From assembly GCA_903868455.1 (NCBI GenBank), contig CAIPVK010000075.1, positions 1 to 15,568 on the forward strand: 15,568 nucleotides of DNA. Reading direction: 5' to 3'. The position numbers and the translations under genes are program-made. The stretch comes from an uncultured Opitutia bacterium. GTDB taxonomy: Bacteria; Verrucomicrobiota; Verrucomicrobiia; Opitutales; UBA953. This document shows positions 7,688 to 14,515 of this stretch, one piece after another. The notes beneath the pieces were generated by a model. It saw nothing but the letters and a program-made list of their open reading frames with translations. It was not told where the DNA came from and did no database searches. Position 1 is the stretch's first letter. Each line of letters opens with the position of its first letter.

Positions 7688-8803
7688 ATGGCCCGCAAGA
7701 CCCCGAAGGGCCGAAAAGGTCCGTCCGACCGGACCCACCGCCCCACCCGCCTGCTCAAGCCCGCCCCCGGCGGCACGCCGCGCAAGCAGGCGCGCAAGCC
7801 CCGCCCCGCCAAGGCCGCGGCCGCCGAGCCCGCCTTCGCCGGCGAGCGCCACGAGCTCCGCGTCGCCCAGGACCGCGCGACCGACCGCGTGGACAAGGTC
7901 GCGGCCGAGCTCATCCCCGGCGTCAGCCGCTCCCGCGTCCAGCGCGCGCTCGCCCTCGGCCTCGTGCGCGTCAACGGCCAGGTCGCCGGCCCCAAGACCC
8001 TTGCCGCCGCCGGCGACGCCATCGACCTCGACCTGCCCGCGCCCGAGGCGCCCACCGTCTCGGCCCGACGCATCCCGCTTACGATCCTGCACGAGGACGC
8101 GCATCTCGTCGTCATCGACAAGCCCGCGGGGCTGCTGACCCATCCCGTGACGGGCGACGACGGCGTCTCGGTCGTCCACGCCCTGCTCCACCATTGCAAG
8201 GGCAAGCTCGCGCCCGCCGGCGGCGTCATCCGCCCGGGAATCGTCCACCGCCTCGACCGCGAGACCTCGGGGGTCATGGTGGTGGCGAAGACGGACAAGG
8301 CCTTCCACGGGCTCGTCGAGCAGTTCGCCGGCCGCGAGGCGCACAAGGAATACCTGGCGCTGGTCGACAAGGTCCCCCGGCTCCTCTCCGGCACGATCTC
8401 GGCGTCCATCGACCGCCACCGCGTGGTGCGCGTGCGCATGGCCGTGCGCGACGACGGCAAGGAGGCCGTCACCGACTGGCAGGTCGAGGCGAAGTTCGGC
8501 CCCCAGGCCGCGCTCATCCGCGCCCTGCCCCGCACCGGCCGCACCCACCAGATCCGCGTCCACCTGGCCCACCTCGGGCACCCCATCCTCGGCGACCGCA
8601 CCTACGGCAAGTTCGAGGACGCCGCCTTCGCCGGGTGGCCGATGCCCCGCGTGATGCTGCACGCCCACCGCCTGCGGCTGACGCACCCGGTCACGGGCAA
8701 GCTCCTCGAGGTCGAGGCGCCGGTCCCGAAGGACTTCGCCAAGCTGTCGGGCTGGCTCGCGAAGGCCTACGGCCGGCGCGACTTCGCGCCGCTGGCCGGC
8801 TAG
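7688..8803 (+). CDS. RluA-family 23S rRNA pseudouridine synthase with basic N-terminal extension
   Basis: This 371-residue RNA-modifying enzyme isomerises uridine to pseudouridine, probably in 23S rRNA. It has an S4 RNA-binding domain (about 66-112, DRVDKVAAELIPG to LVRVNG), then the RluA catalytic domain with VVIDKPAGLLTHP and the signature HRLDRETSG, whose D190 is the catalytic aspartate, and finally RTGRTHQIRVH and HPILGDRTYG. Residues 1-42 form an extra low-complexity tail with 15 Lys/Arg, likely disordered and RNA-binding. The ATG at 7688 follows the aminopeptidase stop by 2 nt. Its stop lies 1 nt from the stop of the converging inhibitor gene. The exact rRNA target (RluC/RluD type) cannot be told from sequence alone. 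Confidence 0.94.
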   Translation: MARKTPKGRKGPSDRTHRPTRLLKPAPGGTPRKQARKPRPAKAAAAEPAFAGERHELRVAQDRATDRVDKVAAELIPGVSRSRVQRALALGLVRVNGQVAGPKTLAAAGDAIDLDLPAPEAPTVSARRIPLTILHEDAHLVVIDKPAGLLTHPVTGDDGVSVVHALLHHCKGKLAPAGGVIRPGIVHRLDRETSGVMVVAKTDKAFHGLVEQFAGREAHKEYLALVDKVPRLLSGTISASIDRHRVVRVRMAVRDDGKEAVTDWQVEAKFGPQAALIRALPRTGRTHQIRVHLAHLGHPILGDRTYGKFEDAAFAGWPMPRVMLHAHRLRLTHPVTGKLLEVEAPVPKDFAKLSGWLAKAYGRRDFAPLAG

Positions 8804-8804
8804 C

Positions 8805-9179
8805 TCACTCGACCGCGACCTTGACCGAGGCGGTCTGGACGGGAGGGGCGTCCTTCTCCCACGGACGGGCGTAGGCGAGTTCGATCACGCCGTCCCCCGC
8901 CTTACGGGCCTGGAACGTTAGCAAATAGCGGCCCCCCTGACCGGGCATCGGCGAATCGGAAGGGTCCTGCACGTAGGCGGGCTCGCCGATTTGGGAGAGG
9001 CACTCGGGCACCTTGGTCGCGGCCCAGGCGAAACCCGTGCTGGCGTTGCCCTTGGCCTCGACCACGAGGCGCTGGCCGGCGACGAGCCGCACGGTGTCGG
9101 CATGCGGGATGCGGATGGTGACCGTGTCCGGGGTCTGGGCGAGGACGCACGCGGCGATGAGGCAGAGGAGGCGGGTCAT
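8805..9179 (-). CDS. Chagasin-type (I42) cysteine protease inhibitor, exported
   Basis: This 124-residue protein matches the I42 family of inhibitors of papain-like cysteine proteases. The three inhibitory loops can be read: N45-A-S-T-G-F (family NPTTGY/F), PGQGGRY (GxGG) and ARPWEKDAPP (RPW). The N-terminus MTRLLCLIAACVLA is a short export signal, cleaved probably before QTPD; LIAAC also resembles a lipobox, so a lipoprotein is possible, though the hydrophobic stretch would be unusually short. It should act in the periplasm or outside, perhaps against host, predator or own cysteine proteases; no such protease gene is nearby. The ATG at 9179 has an AGGA motif 7 nt upstream. It follows the CDF transporter by 37 nt on the same strand. 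Confidence 0.88.
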   Translation of the reverse strand: MTRLLCLIAACVLAQTPDTVTIRIPHADTVRLVAGQRLVVEAKGNASTGFAWAATKVPECLSQIGEPAYVQDPSDSPMPGQGGRYLLTFQARKAGDGVIELAYARPWEKDAPPVQTASVKVAVE

Positions 9180-9186
9180 GAACCCA

Positions 9187-9190
9187 TCCT
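9187..9190 (-). promoter_or_regulatory. Ribosome binding site of the I42 inhibitor
   Basis: AGGA lies 7 nt before the ATG at 9179. It is one of the few Shine-Dalgarno-like motifs in the window and supports this start. Confidence 0.5.
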
Positions 9191-9216
9191 ATCCGAGCCC
9201 GCCCCGGCGGCAAGCC

Positions 9217-10131
9217 TCAGGACCGACCGCTGTGGCCCTGCGCGCCGCGGTGGTGGGCCTCGTCGGGCTCGACGTGGACCAGGACCGAGACGACCTCGGG
9301 GTGGGTGGCGAGGATGTCCGCCTTGACCTTGCCCGCGAGGGCGTGGCCCTCGCCGACGGAGGCGGCGGGGTCGACCTGGAGATGGAAGTCCACCTCGAGA
9401 CGGTCGCCCAGGCGGCGGGCGCGGAAGGCGTGGAAGCCTCGGACGCCGGGCACGGCGAGGATGTGCTCGGAAAGGTCCTTGAGCACGGTCTCGGCGGGGG
9501 AGGTGTCGAGGAGATCGTCGACCGCCCCCTTGAGGAGCCGCAGGCCCTCGGCGCCGAGCCAGCCCGCGAGGGCGAGGCCGACGACCTGGTCGAGGGCGGC
9601 GAGCGCGGGGTCGAGCTGCGCGGCGATCACCGCCACGAGCGCGAGCAGCGAGGCCACGGCGTCGGCCCGGTGGTCGGTGGCGTTGGCGAGCAGCAGGCGC
9701 GAGCCGAGGCGCTCGGCCTGCCGGCGGGCGTGCCGATAGAAGCCCTCCTTGACCACGAGGGCGACGCCCGCGACCCAGGCCGCGGCCACGCCGGGCACCT
9801 CGGTGGCCGCCCCCTCGACGAGGGAACGGACGGAGTGCCAGCCGAGGCCGAGGCAGAAGGCGAGGACGAGGCAGGAGATGACGAGCGTGGCGACCGTGTT
9901 GATCCGGTGGTGCCCGTAGGGATGGTCCTCGTCCTTGGGGAGGTCGGCGAAGCGCAGGCCGACGAGCGCGGCGATGTCCGAGACGAGGTCGACGAGCGAG
10001 TGGATGCCGTCCGCCACCAGCGCGGCGGAGTTGGCGAGCAGGCCGACCGAGAACTTGGCGACGGCGAGGACGACGTTGACCGCGACGCTCAGCAGCGTCG
10101 TGCGCACGCCCTCGCTCAACGGGGCGCTCAT
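9217..10131 (-). CDS. Cation diffusion facilitator (CDF) metal transporter
   Basis: This 304-residue inner-membrane antiporter of the CDF family exports divalent metals (Zn, Mn, Fe or similar). Hydrophobic segments lie at about 11-33, 36-60, 79-100, 112-130 and 158-195, followed by a cytosolic ferredoxin-like domain (about 215-292, GVRGFHAFRARRLGDRLEVD to VLVHVEPDE) and a His-containing tail (EAHHRGAQGHSGRS). The transport site is H44-x3-D48 in segment 2 and D153-x3-D157 in segment 5 (TDHRADA). HPYGHHRINT is the conserved loop. The ATG at 10131 overlaps the upstream gene's TGA (ATGA) and has AAGGAG 8 nt before it. The substrate cannot be fixed from sequence. Confidence 0.94.
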   Translation of the reverse strand: MSAPLSEGVRTTLLSVAVNVVLAVAKFSVGLLANSAALVADGIHSLVDLVSDIAALVGLRFADLPKDEDHPYGHHRINTVATLVISCLVLAFCLGLGWHSVRSLVEGAATEVPGVAAAWVAGVALVVKEGFYRHARRQAERLGSRLLLANATDHRADAVASLLALVAVIAAQLDPALAALDQVVGLALAGWLGAEGLRLLKGAVDDLLDTSPAETVLKDLSEHILAVPGVRGFHAFRARRLGDRLEVDFHLQVDPAASVGEGHALAGKVKADILATHPEVVSVLVHVEPDEAHHRGAQGHSGRS

Positions 10132-10766
10132 TGGCCGATCTCCTTGCGGATGCGCTCGGCCTCCGCTTGCCAGTCGATCGCCCCGAGGCGGGCGGTGGCG
10201 ACGGGCGCCTTGCCGTCGATCGCGCGCACGTGGTCGACCAAGGCGAACAGGGCCTCGCCCTTGGCGGACGCCGCGTCGCGCAGGCGGAGCGTGACGACGC
10301 CGGGGGAGGCGTCGGAGACGACGGCGTCGAAGCGAGGGTCGGGCTGGGCGGGCCAGGCGCCGGGGGCGGCGACGACCTCGGCGCGGTCGGCGAAGGCGAA
10401 ACTGACCGAGGCGACCTTGGCCTTCTCGTGGGGCTCGACGCCCGGGGCGTAGTCCTCCGTCACAAGCAGGAGGTCGTTGGGCAGCGGGCGCCCTTCCTTG
10501 TCGAACCGGTTGCGCCCGCCCGTGATGAGCTCGCGCCGCAGACCCCCGCCGGCAAGCGGGCTTCGGCGCTCGGCCAGCACGAAATGCCCGAAGAGCGGCT
10601 CCCCCTGGATCGCGCTGTCGTAGTACATGCCGGGCAGGCTGAGCGAGGCCATCACCTGGCGTCGGCGCTCGCGGGCCGGATCGGCCTTCTGGTTGAGGCC
10701 CCAGAGGACGAGCACGCCGACGAGGGCGCCGATGCCGAAGGTGGTGAAGCGGGTCTTGGAATCCAT
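10128..10766 (-). CDS. Membrane-anchored protein of unknown function, coupled to the CDF transporter
   Basis: I do not recognise this 212-residue protein. Residues 7-25 (FTTFGIGALVGVLVLWGLN) form one N-terminal membrane anchor, after which a soluble domain of about 180 residues carries YDSAIQGEPLFGHFVLAER, LLLVTEDYAPG and a charged C-terminal helix (DWQAEAERIRKEIGQ). It appears to be an inner-membrane protein with a periplasmic domain. The ATG at 10766 is the only sensible start; no Shine-Dalgarno motif is visible. Its TGA overlaps the CDF start by 4 nt, so the two are translationally coupled and may work together. The thioesterase gene diverges from it across only 56 nt. Confidence 0.8.
   Translation of the reverse strand: MDSKTRFTTFGIGALVGVLVLWGLNQKADPARERRRQVMASLSLPGMYYDSAIQGEPLFGHFVLAERRSPLAGGGLRRELITGGRNRFDKEGRPLPNDLLLVTEDYAPGVEPHEKAKVASVSFAFADRAEVVAAPGAWPAQPDPRFDAVVSDASPGVVTLRLRDAASAKGEALFALVDHVRAIDGKAPVATARLGAIDWQAEAERIRKEIGQ
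10140..10145 (-). promoter_or_regulatory. Strong ribosome binding site of the CDF gene
   Basis: AAGGAG lies 8 nt before the ATG at 10131, inside the end of the upstream gene. It is the only full Shine-Dalgarno motif I find in front of a gene in this window, and it fixes the CDF start. Confidence 0.8.
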
Positions 10767-10813
10767 CGGGCGGGTGCGACATTGACATTGGAAAGCGGGC
10801 CGCGGCGGGCAAG

Positions 10814-10819
10814 AAAGGA
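10814..10819 (+). promoter_or_regulatory. Possible ribosome binding site of the thioesterase gene
   Basis: AAAGGA ends 3 nt before the ATG at 10823. The spacing is shorter than optimal, so this is a partial match. Confidence 0.35.
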
Positions 10820-10822
10820 CCC

Positions 10823-11230
10823 ATGCCCGCCGCGACCATCGAGACCCGGGTCCGCTTCGCCGAGACGGACGCCATGGGGGTGACCCATCACGCCAACTAC
10901 CTCGCCTGGTTCGAGATGGCGCGCGTCCACCTCCTCGACCAGCTGGGCTGCCCCTACCGCGACCTTGAGGCGGCCGGCTTCCTGCTGCCCGTCCTGGAGG
11001 CAGGCCTGACCTACCACCGGCCGACGCGCTTCGACGACCGCGTCGAGGTGACCGTGCGCCTCGACCTGCCCGTCAAGGCGCGCCTCCGCCTGACCTACGA
11101 GGTGCGCTGCGGCGGCGCGGCCTGCGCTGAGGGCTTCACCGAGCACGCCTTCGTGGACCGCGCCTTCCGTCCCGTGCGCCCGCCCGAGGCCTTCCTCGCC
11201 GCCCTCGCCCGCCACGACCACGCCAAATGA
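10823..11230 (+). CDS. YbgC/4HBT-type acyl-CoA thioesterase
   Basis: This 135-residue hotdog-fold thioesterase hydrolyses acyl-CoA or acyl-ACP thioesters in the cytosol. The active-site signature is at residues 12-33: FAETDAMGVTHHANYLAWFE, with D16 at the catalytic acid position and the H22-H23-A-N-Y element that follows. The remainder shows the strands VLEAGLTYHRPTRFDDRVEVTV typical of the family. Length is normal (about 130-145). The ATG at 10823 is close behind AAAGGA. Its TGA overlaps the next gene's ATG (ATGA). The natural substrate is unknown; related proteins act on short acyl-CoAs or phospholipid-related thioesters. Confidence 0.93.
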   Translation: MPAATIETRVRFAETDAMGVTHHANYLAWFEMARVHLLDQLGCPYRDLEAAGFLLPVLEAGLTYHRPTRFDDRVEVTVRLDLPVKARLRLTYEVRCGGAACAEGFTEHAFVDRAFRPVRPPEAFLAALARHDHAK

Positions 11231-11892
11231 GCCTGCGCGTCGAATCCGTCTGCCTCGGCCCGTTCGAGACCAACGCCTACCTGCTGACGACCGAGGGATC
11301 CTCCGAGTGCGTCCTGGTCGACGCCCCGAAGGGCGCCGCGGGCAACCTGCTCGAGGAGATCCGTTCCCGCGGGCTGCGGCTGACGCACCTCCTGCTGACC
11401 CACGGGCACTGGGACCACATGTGCGACGCCGCCGCAGTCAAGGAGGCGACCGGCTGCCAGGTCCTCGCCCACCGCGACGACCAGGTTCTCATCGAGGAGA
11501 TCGAAAGGGTGCGCGCCCGCTACCAAGCCATGATCCCGTGGCTGACCGACCGCGATTTCCGCGGCTGCAAGGTCGACCGCTGGCTGGCGGACGGCGAGCG
11601 CGTCGAGCTGCTCGGCCGCGCCTTCGAGACGCGCCACGTGCCCGGCCACTGCCCCGGCAGCCTGCTCTTCTGGTCGCCCGCCGACCGCCTCGCCCTCGTC
11701 GGGGACGCCATCTTCCAGGGCTCCGTCGGCCGGACCGACCTGCCCAACGGCGACTGGCCCACCCTGCTCGCCTCCATCCGCGCCAGGGTCTACACGCTGC
11801 CGGACGACACGCACCTGCTGCCCGGACACGGCGACCCCACGACGGTCGGCGCCGAGAAGGCGGGGAATCCCTACGCGAAGCCCGCGGGATGA
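11227..11892 (+). CDS. Metallo-beta-lactamase-fold hydrolase, glyoxalase II-like
   Basis: This 221-residue dinuclear-metal hydrolase has the full ligand set: H59-x-H61-x-D63-H64 (THGHWDH), H141 (VPGHCPGS), D160 (VGDAIF) and H201 (LPGHGDPT). The N-terminal GPFETNAYLL and the GSVGRTDLPNGD segment are those of the hydroxyacylglutathione hydrolase-like (YcbL-type) branch, which cleaves thioesters. It is cytosolic with no signal peptide. The start overlaps the thioesterase stop (ATGA) and the stop overlaps the next start (ATGA), giving a three-gene coupled operon. It is too short for the C-terminal substrate domain of classical glyoxalase II (about 250-260 residues), so glutathione specificity is not assured. 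Confidence 0.93.
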   Translation: MSLRVESVCLGPFETNAYLLTTEGSSECVLVDAPKGAAGNLLEEIRSRGLRLTHLLLTHGHWDHMCDAAAVKEATGCQVLAHRDDQVLIEEIERVRARYQAMIPWLTDRDFRGCKVDRWLADGERVELLGRAFETRHVPGHCPGSLLFWSPADRLALVGDAIFQGSVGRTDLPNGDWPTLLASIRARVYTLPDDTHLLPGHGDPTTVGAEKAGNPYAKPAG

Positions 11893-12422
11893 CGCCGATC
11901 CTCCCGCCCTGCCCCTTGCTTCCGGCGCCGGCGGCGCGGATGTCCTGGCGCGACCTCGAGGCCGCGCGCGAGGTCGACGAGCCGACCCATTACCTCGCCT
12001 GCCTGCGCTATGCGCGCCAGCTCTGGGAGACGGACATCCTGCCCGCGCGCGCCCTGCTCGCCCTGGACCGAGGACTCTTCTGCGACGCCCCCTCCGGTCA
12101 CCCCGTGCTGGACGCCCACCCCCTGCCCTACGCCGTGGTGGGCTGGATGGTGGCGCAACCCATCGGCGAGGCCTTCATCGGCAACCCGCGCGTCCACTAC
12201 CAGCACCTCGCCGACCGCGTCCGCGGCGCGCGCGAGCACCGCGTCCGCTGGCGTTCCTGGGCGGCCTGGGCGGTCGTCCGGCACGCCCGGCCTGACCTAC
12301 CCGGCGACCCGCGGCATGCGGTCGAGGAACCTTCCGACGCGACCGTCGAGGCCGGCCTCAGGACCCACGGGATCGACGGCGAGGTCGCGACCTGGCGGGC
12401 CGCGCTCAGCGGCTGCCGTTGA
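11889..12422 (+). CDS. Uncharacterised protein, last gene of a coupled operon
   Basis: I do not recognise this 177-residue protein. It seems soluble, with no signal or membrane segment, and is rich in Trp, Arg and Ala helices: MSWRDLEAAREV, THYLACLRYARQLW, LPARALLALDRGLFCD, HPLPYAVVGWMV, FIGNPRVHYQHLADRVRG and VRWRSWAAWAVVRHARPDLP. The HYLACLRYA and FIGNPRVHYQHLA stretches look like the constrained parts. The ATG at 11889 overlaps the hydrolase stop (ATGA), which supports it as real and coupled; a second Met at residue 18 (MSWRDLEAAREV) could be the true start. Its last 17 nt overlap the end of the converging dehydrogenase gene. Function is unknown. Confidence 0.8.
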   Translation: MTPILPPCPLLPAPAARMSWRDLEAAREVDEPTHYLACLRYARQLWETDILPARALLALDRGLFCDAPSGHPVLDAHPLPYAVVGWMVAQPIGEAFIGNPRVHYQHLADRVRGAREHRVRWRSWAAWAVVRHARPDLPGDPRHAVEEPSDATVEAGLRTHGIDGEVATWRAALSGCR

Positions 12423-13104
12423 GGCCGACGTGGAGGATGCGACCGGTGACGGTCGCCGAGGGCTCGATGAGGTCGGCGATGGCCGAGACCACCTCATCCA
12501 TGCCGAGCTCCCGCTCCAGACCCATCCGGCGACGCAAGGCCTCCAGTTTATCGCGGGGCACGGTTCGGGTGAGCGCGGTGTCCACCGGCCCGGGACCGAC
12601 CGCGTTGACGCGGATGCCGTGGGGAGCAAGCTCGGCCGCCATGACCTTGGTGAGCGCCTCGACCGCGGCCTTGGCGGCGACGTAGGCCGCCTCGCCCTCC
12701 AGGGACAGGGGGACGGCGACGGAGGAAAGGTTGACGATGGCGCCGCCTCGCTGACGGACCATGGCCTTGGCGACCTCGCGCCCGAGGTTGAACGCCGAGA
12801 GGTAGTTGACGCGCATCATGGCCTCGGCGACGGAGCCGGGCGTCAGCAGGAAGGCGTTCATGGACGCCGCCCCGGCGTTGCAGACGAGGGCGTCCACGCG
12901 TCCGCGCCGCCGGACGACGTCGGCCACGTGGGCGACGACGGCGGGCTCATCGGTGACATCGACCCTCCGATGGACGTAGCCGGGATGGCTGAGCGAGGCC
13001 TCGCCGCGCGAGCAGCCCTCGACCTCCCAGCCGGAATCGAGCAGGCGTACGGCGAGGGCCTTGCCGATGCCGCGCGAGGTGCCGCTGATCAGGGCGAGGG
13101 GCAT
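12406..13104 (-). CDS. Short-chain dehydrogenase/reductase (SDR)
   Basis: This 232-residue NAD(P)-dependent oxidoreductase has the Rossmann motif SGTSRGIG (7-14), CNAGA (75-79), N100, and the catalytic S128, Y141 and K145 (AAYVAAKAAVEAL). PGPVDTALTRTVP is the usual post-catalytic loop. It resembles the FabG-like ketoacyl reductases but lacks the NNAGITRD and VDGG signatures of the true FabG upstream, so its substrate is open. It lies 126 nt after fabF on the same strand, in a region with a possible hairpin, and may be read through from the fab operon or have its own promoter. The ATG at 13104 starts directly at the first beta strand (MPLALISG). No Shine-Dalgarno motif is seen. Confidence 0.92.
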   Translation of the reverse strand: MPLALISGTSRGIGKALAVRLLDSGWEVEGCSRGEASLSHPGYVHRRVDVTDEPAVVAHVADVVRRRGRVDALVCNAGAASMNAFLLTPGSVAEAMMRVNYLSAFNLGREVAKAMVRQRGGAIVNLSSVAVPLSLEGEAAYVAAKAAVEALTKVMAAELAPHGIRVNAVGPGPVDTALTRTVPRDKLEALRRRMGLERELGMDEVVSAIADLIEPSATVTGRILHVGLNGSR

Positions 13105-13184
13105 GCGAGTGGGAGACTAGGGACGAAGGGCGAAAAACGAAGAACGAAAACGGCGCGAGGAACCCGCGACAGGGCCGAGGGGAT

Positions 13185-13222
13185 GGAGGGCGACCGGGGA
13201 CTCACGCGCGCTCGCGCCCTCC
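13185..13222 (-). terminator. Inverted repeat after fabF, possible terminator or processing hairpin
   Basis: GGAGGGCG (13185-13192) pairs with CGCCCTCC (13215-13222), and the 22-nt loop contains a smaller GC palindrome (GCGCGCTCGCGC). It begins 8 nt after the fabF stop. No T tract follows on the minus strand, so it may act as a weak terminator or RNA-stability hairpin between fabF and the downstream SDR. The rest of the gap (13105-13184) holds purine-rich, repeated CGAA blocks. Confidence 0.4.
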
Positions 13223-13230
13223 TGACCGGC

Positions 13231-14487
13231 TCAGAGGCGGCGGAAGACGACCGAGGCGTTGTGCCCGCCGAAGCCGAGGTTGTTGGAGACGGCGACGTCC
13301 ACCTTCCGGGCCTTCGCGACGTTGGGCGTGTAGTCCAGGTCGCAGTCGGGGTCCGGGTTCTCGTAATTGATGGTCGGGGGGATGACGCCGTGGTGGATGG
13401 CCAGGGCGCAGGCCGCGGCCTCGACGCCGCCGGCCGCGCCGAGGAGGTGGCCGGTCATCGACTTGGTCGAGGAGATGGAGATGGAGCGGGCGGCCTCGCC
13501 GAAGACGCGCTTGATGGCGAGGGTCTCGCAGCGGTCGTTGATGGGCGTGGAGGTGCCGTGGGCGTTGATATAGCCGACCTGGTCCTTGCGGACGCCGGCC
13601 TCGGCCAGGGCGCGCTCGAGGCAAAGGGCGAGGCCCTTGCCCTCCTGGTCCTGCCCGGTGATGTGGTAGGCGTCGCAGGTCGCGCCGTAGCCGACGAACT
13701 CGCAATAGATGCGGGCGCCCCGGGCCTGGGCGTGCTCGAGGGTCTCGAGGACGAGGATGCCGGCGCCCTCGCCCATGACGAAGCCGTCGCGCAGCTTGTC
13801 GAACGGGCGGGAGGCCTTCTCGGGCGTGTCGTTGAAGTCGGTCGACATCGCCTTCATGTTGCAGAAGCCGGCGTAGCCGAGGCGGGTGATGGCGGCCTCC
13901 GAGCCGCCGGCGATCATGACGTCGGCGTGGCCGTCGCGCATGTGGCGGAGGGCCTCGCCGAGGGCGTGGGAACCGGAGGCGCAGGCGGAGACGACGCCGA
14001 AGTTGACGGACTTGGCCCCGTACTCGATCGCGACCACGCCGGCGGCGATGTTCGTGATGATGGAGGGGATGGTGAAGGCGGAGACGCGATTGGGACCCTT
14101 CTCGATCAGGATGCGGGCCTGGTTCTCGATCGTCTCCATGCCGCCGATGCCGGAGCCGATGATGACGCCGAAGAGCTCGGAGTTGACCTTGGTGACGTCG
14201 AGGGAGGCGTCGGCCACGGCGAGGCGCGCGGCGGCGCAGGCCAGCTGGGTGTAGCGGTCGTTGCGCTTGGCCTCCTTGGCGTCCATGAACTTCGTGGGAT
14301 CGAAGTCCACGACCTCGGCCCCGACCTTGGACGGGAAGTCCGTCGGGTCGAAGCGGGTCAGGCGCCGGATGCCGGAGCGGCCCTTGGTCAGGCCGTCCCA
14401 GAAGGACGCGGTGTCGTGGCCCAGCGCGGTGAGGCAACCGATGCCGGTCACCACGATGCGCCGAGAGGATGCCTGTTGCTGGCTCAC
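13231..14487 (-). CDS. fabF: FabF: beta-ketoacyl-ACP synthase II
   Basis: This 418-residue condensing enzyme elongates acyl-ACP with malonyl-ACP in type II fatty-acid synthesis in the cytosol. The catalytic Cys169 is in SACASGSHALG, His310 in NAHGTSTPIND, and Lys342/His347 in STKSMTGHLLGAAG. The N-terminus RRIVVTGIGCLTALG and the C-terminus NNLGFGGHNASVVFRRL are diagnostic. I chose the GTG at 14487 (VSQQQASSRRIVVTG), which gives the normal distance to the first strand; an in-frame TTG at 14511, only 4 nt after the acpP stop, is the alternative and would add 8 residues. Neither start has a Shine-Dalgarno motif. It is the third gene of fabG-acpP-fabF. Confidence 0.97.
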   Translation of the reverse strand: MSQQQASSRRIVVTGIGCLTALGHDTASFWDGLTKGRSGIRRLTRFDPTDFPSKVGAEVVDFDPTKFMDAKEAKRNDRYTQLACAAARLAVADASLDVTKVNSELFGVIIGSGIGGMETIENQARILIEKGPNRVSAFTIPSIITNIAAGVVAIEYGAKSVNFGVVSACASGSHALGEALRHMRDGHADVMIAGGSEAAITRLGYAGFCNMKAMSTDFNDTPEKASRPFDKLRDGFVMGEGAGILVLETLEHAQARGARIYCEFVGYGATCDAYHITGQDQEGKGLALCLERALAEAGVRKDQVGYINAHGTSTPINDRCETLAIKRVFGEAARSISISSTKSMTGHLLGAAGGVEAAACALAIHHGVIPPTINYENPDPDCDLDYTPNVAKARKVDVAVSNNLGFGGHNASVVFRRL

Positions 14488-14515
14488 GGTTGCGGGACCG
14501 GGGCCCGCCAATGGG

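Noticed and set aside
10782..10787. TTGACA as a promoter for the thioesterase gene
   Set aside because: At 16-18 nt downstream there is only G/C sequence, with no -10 box.
13105..13184. A small gene or RNA in the CGAA-rich gap after fabF
   Set aside because: No start with a plausible frame and no stable fold; it is a simple purine-rich stretch.
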